From CBFGTA01 sp965651595 (GTDB taxonomy: Bacteria; Actinomycetota; Actinomycetes; S36-B12; UBA10799), in assembly GCA_965651595.1 (NCBI GenBank), contig CBFGTA010000112.1, forward strand, positions 1 to 6,804: DNA of 6,804 bases, written 5' to 3'. Every line of letters begins with the position of its first letter. Position 1 is the first letter of the stretch. Both the position numbers and the translations under genes were made by a program. Positions 1 through 4,843 of this stretch are shown one piece after another. The notes below the pieces were generated by a model. The model worked only from the letters and a program-made list of their open reading frames with translations, had not been told where the DNA came from and searched no databases.

Positions 1-498
1 ATCGACCTCGGCGTCGCGTCGGTCAGCGAGCAGGGGCTGTGGGATGCCTGGGGCATTCTCGCCAAGGCCACCATCGGCGTACTGGCCGCGGTAATCTTGG
101 CAGCCACCACGACGCCTGAGGAACTTGTCGACGGTCTGCGGCGTCTGCGCATGCCGCGCATCATGGTCAACATCATCATGTTCATGCTGCGCTATATCAG
201 CGTCATCGCCGACCAAGCCCGGCGCATGGCGACCGCCCGTCGGGCCCGCTGTTATGCCCCCCGCGGCCTGAGAGACGTGCAACCGATTGCTTCCTCGGCC
301 GGGCACCTCTTCATCCGTTCCTACGAGCGGGGCGAACGAGTGCACGTGGCGATGCTGGCCCGCGGCTACACGGGACAGATGCCGCCTGCCGTCACCGACC
401 GATCAGGGCGGGGGCGCGAGTGGGTTGGTACCGTCGCGGTCGTGGGTGCTGCCTGGCTGGTGTGTGCGGTGGCGTGGTGGACGCAGGCGGGTGCGTGA
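1..498 (+). CDS. cbiQ: CbiQ, ECF transporter transmembrane coupling (T) subunit, 5'-truncated
   Basis: This is the membrane T component of an energy-coupling factor importer, which links the ATPase to the substrate-binding S component, probably CbiM/CbiN for cobalt. Frame 1 is open from the first base, so the start lies outside the window and 165 residues remain. A hydrophobic helix is visible at about residues 19-35 and a last one at about 141-159. Between them is the cytoplasmic coupling region with the two short Arg motifs of the family: ARC at 82-84 (usually ARG) and LARGYTG starting at 119. The block PIASSAGHLFIRSYERGERV between them is characteristic of actinobacterial CbiQ as I recall it. 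The stop overlaps the cbiO start in GTGA, so the two genes are translationally coupled. Cobalt rather than nickel or a vitamin is inferred from subfamily resemblance; the S subunit gene is not visible. Confidence 0.88.
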   Translation: MDLGVASVSEQGLWDAWGILAKATIGVLAAVILAATTTPEELVDGLRRLRMPRIMVNIIMFMLRYISVIADQARRMATARRARCYAPRGLRDVQPIASSAGHLFIRSYERGERVHVAMLARGYTGQMPPAVTDRSGRGREWVGTVAVVGAAWLVCAVAWWTQAGA

Positions 499-1211
499 AC
501 ACTTCGGCGTTGGCTCTTGAGGATGTGGCGTTCGCCTACCCCGATGGCCACCAAGTCTTGTTCGGCGTGGACCTAGACGTTCCGGTAGGGCAGCGGGTGG
601 CGGTGCTGGGGCCCAATGGAGCGGGCAAGACCACCCTCATGTTGCACCTCAATGGCATCCTCACCCCGGGCCGCGGAACCGTGACCGTTGCGGGCCTGCC
701 AGTGGCTGAGCCGCACATGGCAGAAGTCCGCAGACGAGTGGGCCTGGTGTTTCAAGACCCAGATGATCAACTATTCATGCCTACCGTCCGGCAAGACGTG
801 GCGTTCGGGCCGTACAACCTGGGCCTGCGCGGGCCAGAGCTCGACGAGCGAGTTGCGGAGGCGATGGCGGCCGTCGGTGTGACGGATCTTGCCGACCGCC
901 CGGGGCATCACCTGTCACTGGGGCAGCGCCGCAAGGTGTGCATCGCGACGGTTCTGGCGATGCGCCCAGACGTGCTGGTGCTCGACGAGCCGTCGGGAAC
1001 ACTCGACCCGGCCAGCCGCCGAGAACTGCTTGACCTCCTCGCCAACCTGCCGGTGACCCAAATAGTCGTCACCCACGACCTCCGGTTCGCCCAAGAACTC
1101 TGTGAACGGACAGTGATTCTCGACGCTGGTCAGATCGTCGCTGATGGCCAGACCGGCGACATCCTCTCCGACACCGCACTCCTCGCCACCCACCGCCTAG
1201 AGATGTCCTGA
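495..1211 (+). CDS. cbiO: CbiO, ECF transporter ATP-binding subunit
   Basis: This 238-residue cytoplasmic ABC ATPase powers the ECF importer together with CbiQ. The motifs are in canonical order: Walker A GPNGAGKTT at 39-47, Q-loop Gln87 in VFQDPDDQLF, signature LSLGQRRKV at 140-148, Walker B VLVLDEPSG at 160-168, D-loop TLDP at 169-172 and H-loop His194 in VVTHD. VFQDPDDQLF is a hallmark of the ECF/CbiO branch of ABC ATPases. The GTG at 495 is preferred because it overlaps the cbiQ stop by four bases and puts the first beta strand (ALALEDVAFAYP) directly at the N-terminus. An upstream in-frame start at 420 would add 25 residues inside cbiQ and has no family support. The signature is LSLGQ rather than LSGGQ, a substitution I believe is tolerated in this branch. 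No second ATPase gene follows, so it likely acts as a homodimer, as in CbiMNQO. Cobalt specificity is inferred. Confidence 0.92.
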   Translation: MNTSALALEDVAFAYPDGHQVLFGVDLDVPVGQRVAVLGPNGAGKTTLMLHLNGILTPGRGTVTVAGLPVAEPHMAEVRRRVGLVFQDPDDQLFMPTVRQDVAFGPYNLGLRGPELDERVAEAMAAVGVTDLADRPGHHLSLGQRRKVCIATVLAMRPDVLVLDEPSGTLDPASRRELLDLLANLPVTQIVVTHDLRFAQELCERTVILDAGQIVADGQTGDILSDTALLATHRLEMS

Positions 1212-1326
1212 CGCCTACCACCCGCCCCTCCGCGCCGGAGCTGCTGCCATGCCACGGGACAGGTCCAAAGTGGGCCAGGCCGCCCAAGGTGCCAACGCGC
1301 TAACAGCCGATCGGCTTACCACTAGG
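1212..1326. other. Intergenic spacer between cbiO and the toxin-antitoxin unit
   Basis: No gene is seen here. It holds two weak hairpins that could help end the cbi transcript: CTCCG-CGC-CGGAG at 1228-1240 and GGGC-N6-GCCC at 1272-1285. Neither is followed by a T-run, so neither is called as a terminator. A perfect 12-base palindrome at 1305-1316 is listed separately. Confidence 0.6.
1305..1316. repeat. 12-base perfect palindrome AGCCGATCGGCT
   Basis: The sequence equals its own reverse complement over 12 bases. It lies 11 bases upstream of the candidate -35 of the toxin-antitoxin promoter, a position suited to a protein-binding site. Its core GCCGATCGGC occurs again at 4511-4520 upstream of the response regulator gene. 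As RNA it would form only a 4-bp stem with a GATC loop. Confidence 0.6.
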
Positions 1327-1362
1327 TTGCAAGTGTATGACAAGTAATACATACTGGCCTAA
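1327..1362 (+). promoter_or_regulatory. Candidate promoter giving a leaderless toxin mRNA
   Basis: TTGCAA at 1327-1332 (4 of 6 matches to TTGACA) is separated by 17 bases from CATACT at 1350-1355 (4 of 6 to TATAAT). The predicted start site, seven bases after the last -10 base, is 1362, which is the A of the toxin ATG. No Shine-Dalgarno sequence precedes that ATG, which fits a leaderless transcript, a common arrangement in Actinomycetota. TAATAC at 1345-1350 is an alternative -10. Confidence 0.5.
1334..1354. promoter_or_regulatory. Inverted repeats overlapping the -10: candidate autoregulatory operator
   Basis: Two nested inverted repeats share this stretch: TGTAT (1334-1338) with ATACA (1347-1351), and GTATG (1335-1339) with CATAC (1350-1354). 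They cover the spacer and the -10 of the toxin-antitoxin promoter. RHH antitoxins typically bind short palindromes overlapping their own promoter, so the downstream RHH protein is the likely ligand. That assignment is inferred from position and symmetry only. Confidence 0.45.
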
Positions 1363-1718
1363 TGGCGGGGGTTGGGAAGGACGGGACCTACGACGGGATC
1401 CCGTTCGCAGAGTTGCCGATTCACGACTTGGTATGTACCGCGGCGGTGGCTCAACACCTACGCACCCGCAGCAATCGCAAGGCGGCGTCAGGGGAGGTTG
1501 ACATTGAGCCAGAGTGGGCGATTGAGGCGGTCTTCGACCCTGCAGCTCTCGTGGATGACGGCAGATCGCGAAATGGGCTGACCATCCGCGTGACGGGCTC
1601 CTCGTCGTCCGCGGGGTTGAGGATTGCGGTGACGTTGTATAGCGAGGATCACCCACCGAGTGGGACGTGGTACATCGCCACGGCATGGGCAGTTGAAACA
1701 ATTGGAGGTGCGCGATGA
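1362..1718 (+). CDS. Probable toxin of a type II TA pair, BrnT/DUF4258-like
   Basis: This 118-residue cytoplasmic protein has no signal peptide or membrane segment. The segment from about 47 to 112 resembles small BrnT/DUF4258-type toxins of the RelE/BrnT fold: a helix (IEPEWAIEAVFDP, 48-60), then strands with RSRNGLTIRVTGSS (68-81), GLRIAVTLY (85-93) and the closing GTWYIATAWAV (101-111). Family resemblance is from memory, and the proposed activity, RNA cleavage that halts translation, is inferred. The first 22 residues have no feature I recognise. The ATG at 1362 has no Shine-Dalgarno sequence but sits exactly at the predicted transcription start. The stop overlaps the next start in ATGA, and the partner is an RHH protein, which is the strongest evidence for a toxin role. 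A non-toxin small protein cannot be excluded. Confidence 0.6.
   Translation: MAGVGKDGTYDGIPFAELPIHDLVCTAAVAQHLRTRSNRKAASGEVDIEPEWAIEAVFDPAALVDDGRSRNGLTIRVTGSSSSAGLRIAVTLYSEDHPPSGTWYIATAWAVETIGGAR
1704..1708 (+). promoter_or_regulatory. Shine-Dalgarno GGAGG for the antitoxin gene
   Basis: GGAGG lies six bases before the ATG at 1715, inside the last codons of the toxin gene. The toxin start has no such site, so the antitoxin can be initiated independently and probably more efficiently from the shared mRNA. Confidence 0.7.
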
Positions 1719-2059
1719 AACCAACTTTGGACGAGATTCTTCGTCAGGCCGCTGAAGATGCGGAGGAGTCGCGGGACTTGGGCCCGTCGCCACACGCTGC
1801 GGTGTTATCGGAACAGGCCAAGGAGCCTACCGCCGTCTACTCGTTGCGTATCCCGATCAGCAAGATTGAGCGCCTGCGAACCATGGCGGCGGCACTCGGC
1901 ACCAGCCCGTCAGCACTCTTGCGAGAGTGGGCACTCGAACGGCTAGCTGAATCCGAAGAAAACGCCGCGCGAGACCATTTGGCGGCCACGGCTCAGCGGC
2001 TGCGGGATGTAGCTGATGAACTAGAACGCGCTGCAGCCCCGACCCGTGAATCGGCCTAA
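1715..2059 (+). CDS. Ribbon-helix-helix (CopG/MetJ-like) antitoxin and autorepressor
   Basis: This 114-residue protein has a clear RHH core: a beta strand VYSLRIP (41-47), helix A KIERLRTMAAALG (50-62), turn TSP, and helix B SALLREWALERLAE (66-79). RHH proteins dimerise by pairing the strands and insert them in the DNA major groove. The N-terminal 40 residues are acidic and helical at first (DEILRQAAEDAEESRD, 6-21). The C-terminal 80-108 segment is a probable long amphipathic helix that could contact the toxin. In most RHH antitoxins the DNA-binding part is N-terminal with a C-terminal toxin-wrapping tail; here extensions lie on both sides. It overlaps the upstream gene by four bases (ATGA) and has a good GGAGG site. 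The likely role is to neutralise the upstream product and repress the promoter at 1327-1362. A plain RHH regulator of its neighbour is the alternative. Confidence 0.75.
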   Translation: MKPTLDEILRQAAEDAEESRDLGPSPHAAVLSEQAKEPTAVYSLRIPISKIERLRTMAAALGTSPSALLREWALERLAESEENAARDHLAATAQRLRDVADELERAAAPTRESA

Positions 2060-2088
2060 CGGCTGTGGGGTATCGGTGGGCGTAGTCG

Positions 2089-2110
2089 TGCCCCGCCGGG
2101 GGCAGGGGCA
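2089..2110. terminator. GC hairpin between convergent genes, possible bidirectional terminator
   Basis: TGCCCC (2089-2094) can pair with GGGGCA (2105-2110) across a 10-base loop; a competing tighter form pairs GCCCC (2090-2094) with GGGGC (2099-2103) across GCCG. It lies 30 bases after the antitoxin stop and 16 bases beyond the histidine kinase stop on the other strand, the expected place for a shared terminator. No T-run follows on either strand, so termination is inferred from structure and position. Confidence 0.45.
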
Positions 2111-2125
2111 TGGGCCGCAGTGGTG

Positions 2126-3736
2126 TTAGTCGGTGCGGTTGGTGGGGGTGTCGCGGGGCAACTGGATGACCCGTGGGGTTGGGCTCTGGTCGGACAAGCG
2201 GACGATATCCCCGGTCCCGGGCGCCGCCGCTGAACCGGGGCTTCCCGCCGCACGTGGCACCGGCCCGTCTGTGGTACCGGGGCGAGCCGCGCCCTGGGTG
2301 CTCGCCGTTGCCGAGTCGACGGCGTCGGGGCCGAACGTGTCGGCGTCGACGGTGGCCGGATCGGTGGCTGGCAGGCTGACGGTAAAGCGGGCCCCACCGT
2401 GCGGATTTTGCCCGGCGCTGATCGATCCGCCGTGAGCGTCGACTATCGCGTGAGCGATCGCGAGCCCGAGACCGGTACCGCCGCTGTGGCGGGATCGGGA
2501 CGGGTCGATGCGGTAGAAGCGTTCGAACACCTTGTCCTGCTGACTGGCCGGGATGCCTGATCCTTGATCGTCAATGACGAGGTCGACTTGCTCAGCGTCG
2601 GCGCTGACCGTCAAGCTGACGGGCGTACCTTCCGGGGAGTGCTTGCCTGCGTTGTTGAGGATGTTCATCAGTACTTGCTGCAGTTGCTGTTCGTCGCCGT
2701 ACACGATGGCCGGGCCGTGCCCGTAGTACACCTGGATGGGGCTTTCGGGGAACAGGATCGTGAACTCGTCGGCGCATGTCTCGGCCAGCGCGACCAGGTC
2801 GATCAGTTCCCAGTCGCGGTCGACGCGGCGATCGATGCGGGCGAGCAGTAGCAGGTCGTCAACGAGGCGGCCCATCCGCTCGGCCTCGGACCGGATGCGA
2901 GTCATCGCCCGGTCCAGAGTGGCCGGATTTTGGGCGCCACCCGAGGCCATCAGCTCCGAGTACCCGCGGATTGCCGCCACCGGGGTGCGTAGTTCGTGGG
3001 ACGCGTCGGCCACGAACTGCCGTAATCTGGCCGCCACCTGTTCACGTTCGTTGATGTCGTGGTGGATCTCGTCGATCATATGGTCGAGGGACTGGTTGAG
3101 TCGGCCGATCTCGTCGGAGGGCTTACTCGTCGAGGGCGTGTCGGCGACGGAAAAGTCGCCGCCAGCTACTGCCTCGGTCTTGGCGACCATCTCCTCGACT
3201 GGTCGCAAGCTTCGGGTGATCAGCAGCCACGACGCGACCCCGCCCGCGAGCACAACCGCGAGCCCGATCGCCGCGACACTCGTCAACAGCGCCTGGTCTG
3301 CCATTTCGATCTCATCCATCGACACAGCGACGACGCCAGGCTCACCGTCAGCGCCCATGAAAGCTCGCGCCCTCCAAGCCCCTTCGTGTTCGGTCTGCAC
3401 AGTCACGGCGGTGGTTGCCAGGGTCGTCCACGCATCGCTACCGGGAACGGGGAACTCCATCGATGCTTCAGCGGCCTCAGGGTTTGCCGATACCGGGTGC
3501 CACACGCGCAGGGGCGGGTCGTAAACGAAGCGCGTCGTGCCCAGCCACGGCGCGAGGGCAATCTTGGACCGTTCGCCCGGGTCGGTGGAGGCACGGTCGG
3601 CGATGCGGCCGAGCCGGTCGTCGGTGCGTGAAAGGGCTGCCGAGGAGTTGACCGACACCACTCCCCAACCCACGATGAACATCGCCACCGCGAGCAAAGC
3701 GATGACCGCGGCCGTGAGTTTTGAGCGCAGGCTCAC
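2126..3736 (-). CDS. Sensor histidine kinase, HAMP type (TcrY/TrcS-like)
   Basis: This 536-residue membrane kinase senses an unknown signal and phosphorylates the upstream-encoded regulator. Domains in order: transmembrane helix about 8-29; extracytoplasmic sensor region about 31-148; second helix about 151-173; HAMP about 174-226; dimerisation/phosphotransfer domain with phospho-acceptor His247 in DASHELRTPVAAIRGYSEL; ATPase domain with N-box ILNNAGKHSP (359-368), G1 DQGSGIP (390-396), F-box FERFYR and G2 GGTGLGLA (419-426), ending near 456. The H-box wording is characteristic of actinobacterial TrcS/TcrY kinases. All catalytic boxes look intact. An 80-residue Pro/Ala/Thr/Ser-rich tail (457-536) follows the ATPase domain and is not part of the standard architecture. 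The GTG start at 3736 overlaps the regulator's stop in GTGA, so the pair is one translationally coupled operon. The sensor region matches no ligand domain I recognise. Confidence 0.93.
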   Translation of the reverse strand: MSLRSKLTAAVIALLAVAMFIVGWGVVSVNSSAALSRTDDRLGRIADRASTDPGERSKIALAPWLGTTRFVYDPPLRVWHPVSANPEAAEASMEFPVPGSDAWTTLATTAVTVQTEHEGAWRARAFMGADGEPGVVAVSMDEIEMADQALLTSVAAIGLAVVLAGGVASWLLITRSLRPVEEMVAKTEAVAGGDFSVADTPSTSKPSDEIGRLNQSLDHMIDEIHHDINEREQVAARLRQFVADASHELRTPVAAIRGYSELMASGGAQNPATLDRAMTRIRSEAERMGRLVDDLLLLARIDRRVDRDWELIDLVALAETCADEFTILFPESPIQVYYGHGPAIVYGDEQQLQQVLMNILNNAGKHSPEGTPVSLTVSADAEQVDLVIDDQGSGIPASQQDKVFERFYRIDPSRSRHSGGTGLGLAIAHAIVDAHGGSISAGQNPHGGARFTVSLPATDPATVDADTFGPDAVDSATASTQGAARPGTTDGPVPRAAGSPGSAAAPGTGDIVRLSDQSPTPRVIQLPRDTPTNRTD

Positions 3737-4473
3737 CGGACGATGGGCTCCTGCAGCGTGTACCCGACGCCGCGAATCGTCTTGATGAGGGGGCTAGCGG
3801 GAGTTCCGGAGATCTTGCGCCGAACGTAGGAAATATAGGTAGCCACGATCTGGGCTTCGCCGCCGAAGTCGTACTGCCACACGTGTTCGAGAATCTCGGA
3901 CTTGGTGACGACGTTGCCCTTGTTGGCCATCAAGAACCGCAACAGCCGGAACTCCGTCGGTGATAAGTCCAGTCGGCGCCCCGCTTTGGAAGCGTCGTAG
4001 GTGCTCAAGTTCAACTCGACGTCGCCGCACGTCATGATGCCTTGGACTTCGGGTGTGTTCGCCGAGCGGCGCAACACAGCATCGACGCGCAGCCTCAACT
4101 CTTCGAGGCTGAACGGCTTACTCACGTAGTCGTCGCCGCCGGAGAAAAACCCGGCACGCAAGTCGTCACGGGAGTCGCGGGCGGTGAGGAAGATGACCGG
4201 TGCGGTGACGCCGTCGGCGCGGATCTGTTGGCACACCTGGTAACCGTTGACGTCGGGCAGGTTGACGTCGAGGATCACCAAATCGGGCGTGTGCGCACGC
4301 ATCTGGCCGATGGCCTCGGTGCCCGACCGTGCCGTCAACACGTCGTAGCCAGCGAACGTGAACGCATCGCTGAGCAAGTCAACGAGGGATTCTTCGTCGT
4401 CAACCACCAGCAGCGTCTTGCGTTCTGTGTCTTTCACGACGTGAACGCTGTGGTGCTCAAGTTGGATCGCCAT
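3733..4473 (-). CDS. OmpR/PhoB-family response regulator
   Basis: This 246-residue DNA-binding regulator is the partner of the downstream kinase. The receiver domain (about 19-135) has the acidic pair Asp25-Asp26 (VVDDEE), phospho-acceptor Asp69 (LVILDVNLPD), switch Thr97 (FLTARD) and Lys119 (SKPF), all intact. The C-terminal winged helix (about 148-240) contains LSPTEFRLLRFL, EILEHVWQYDF and VRRKISG..LIKTIRGVGYTL, typical of OmpR/PhoB and close to actinobacterial TrcR/TcrX regulators. The ATG at 4473 is chosen because GGGAGG lies six bases upstream on the coding strand; the open frame runs 21 codons further to 4536 without a comparable site. About 18 residues precede the receiver domain. The gene is divergent from the secreted amidase gene across a 370-base spacer, which makes the amidase a natural candidate target along with the operon itself; this is inferred. 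Confidence 0.93.
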   Translation of the reverse strand: MAIQLEHHSVHVVKDTERKTLLVVDDEESLVDLLSDAFTFAGYDVLTARSGTEAIGQMRAHTPDLVILDVNLPDVNGYQVCQQIRADGVTAPVIFLTARDSRDDLRAGFFSGGDDYVSKPFSLEELRLRVDAVLRRSANTPEVQGIMTCGDVELNLSTYDASKAGRRLDLSPTEFRLLRFLMANKGNVVTKSEILEHVWQYDFGGEAQIVATYISYVRRKISGTPASPLIKTIRGVGYTLQEPIVR

Positions 4474-4479
4474 GTCTGA

Positions 4480-4485
4480 CCTCCC
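4480..4485 (-). promoter_or_regulatory. Shine-Dalgarno GGGAGG for the response regulator
   Basis: On the minus strand GGGAGG precedes the ATG at 4473 by six bases. It decides the start in favour of 4473 over the longer open frame reaching 4536. Confidence 0.75.
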
Positions 4486-4510
4486 ACCAAGATTAGGTAG
4501 CCTGGTCGTT

Positions 4511-4520
4511 GCCGATCGGC
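4511..4520. repeat. 10-base perfect palindrome GCCGATCGGC, second copy
   Basis: This is identical to the core of the palindrome at 1305-1316. It lies 38 bases upstream of the regulator's ATG on the minus strand, within promoter distance. Confidence 0.6.
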
Positions 4521-4637
4521 CTGGCGCGGACGCCAAACCGGGGCACCGATAGGGCCACGTTGTTCACCGTATGACTCACCGTGCCGAACTCTTGGCACAT
4601 TTGCGCGTGGCGTGGGGGCGACGTGGCAGCAAGTTGC

Positions 4638-4655
4638 GAAGTGTGAGAGCACTTC
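4638..4655. promoter_or_regulatory. Inverted repeat GAAGTG-N6-CACTTC, candidate operator
   Basis: The 6-base arms GAAGTG (4638-4643) and CACTTC (4650-4655) are perfect and separated by TGAGAG. The 12-base centre-to-centre spacing is about one helical turn, suited to a dimeric DNA-binding protein. It lies in the middle of the divergent spacer. The identity of the binder is unknown; OmpR-family regulators more often use direct repeats. Confidence 0.4.
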
Positions 4656-4671
4656 CAGACACGGCCGCGAA

Positions 4672-4691
4672 TGTGTGAATCAATTCATGCA
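4672..4691. promoter_or_regulatory. Imperfect 20-base palindrome, candidate operator
   Basis: TGTGTGAATCAATTCATGCA has a perfect core, TGAAT-CA-ATTCA at 4676-4687, and outer TG/CA matches at both ends. It is AT-rich in an otherwise GC-rich region and sits 34 bases from the start of the GAAGTG inverted repeat, roughly three helical turns. Confidence 0.4.
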
Positions 4692-4753
4692 CGGGGTGAA
4701 TGTGCGAGATCGGCGAGACACCGGCCGACTCCGCGAGTCACCCTCGAAGGACA

Positions 4754-4801
4754 CGGCGAGCAACTGACGGCCCGGCAGGTTGTCGGCCAGAGTTGCCGCT
4801 G
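4754..4801 (+). ncRNA. Strong hairpin in the presumed 5' leader of the amidase gene
   Basis: Three stacked stems form one 48-nt hairpin: CGGCG (4754-4758) with CGCTG (4797-4801, one G-U pair), GCAACT (4760-4765) with AGTTGC (4791-4796), and GGCC (4769-4772) with GGCC (4785-4788). One base (4759) is bulged, there is a 3/2 internal loop, and the apical loop is 12 nt. It ends 27 bases before the AAGGAG site. No T-run follows, so it is not a classical terminator. If transcription starts upstream it would be a structured leader; if it starts near 4820 the symmetry is only in DNA. No known riboswitch class is recognised. Confidence 0.4.
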
Positions 4802-4828
4802 ACCGGTGATAGTTCGTTGATGACGATG

Positions 4829-4834
4829 AAGGAG
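4829..4834 (+). promoter_or_regulatory. Shine-Dalgarno AAGGAG deciding the amidase start
   Basis: AAGGAG lies nine bases before the GTG at 4844 and favours that start over in-frame ATGs at 4820 and 4826, neither of which has a comparable site. GATAGT at 4808-4813 could serve as a -10 giving a leaderless start at 4820, so the longer form is not excluded. Confidence 0.55.
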
Positions 4835-4843
4835 TGGTGGGAA

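Larger units (their letters stand above)
4474..4843. other. Divergent, repeat-rich spacer between the two-component operon and the amidase gene
   Basis: No convincing gene is present in these 370 bases. The stretch carries a GCCGATCGGC palindrome (4511-4520), two inverted repeats (4638-4655 and 4672-4691), three related direct repeats (starting at 4638, 4669 and 4698), two small competing stems (4710-4728 and 4727-4739) and one large hairpin (4754-4801). It must hold promoters for both directions. I could not find a good -35/-10 pair for either, although TAATCT on the minus strand near 4491-4496 is a weak -10 for the regulator operon. Confidence 0.6.

Noticed and set aside
420..494. Upstream in-frame start for CbiO
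   Set aside because: It would put 25 unrelated residues before the first ABC strand and lie inside cbiQ; the GTGA overlap at 495-498 is the usual operon arrangement.
1228..1285. Intrinsic terminator after cbiO
   Set aside because: The two stems are only 5 and 4 bp and neither is followed by a T-run.
2736..3524. 262-codon plus-strand open frame opposite the histidine kinase
   Set aside because: Its Ser/Arg-rich product is the antisense shadow of a high-GC kinase gene with fully intact catalytic boxes.
4474..4536. 21-codon N-terminal extension of the response regulator
   Set aside because: The ATG at 4473 has GGGAGG at ideal spacing; the extension has no ribosome site and lies outside the receiver domain.
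4693..4770. Possible c-di-AMP (ydaO) riboswitch upstream of the amidase
   Set aside because: GGGGTGAAT at 4693-4701 and CGAA...AGCAAC further on recall fragments of the motif, and wall hydrolase genes are usual targets. The conserved upstream half and the CCGTCAGCTAAC block are missing and the stems do not fit.
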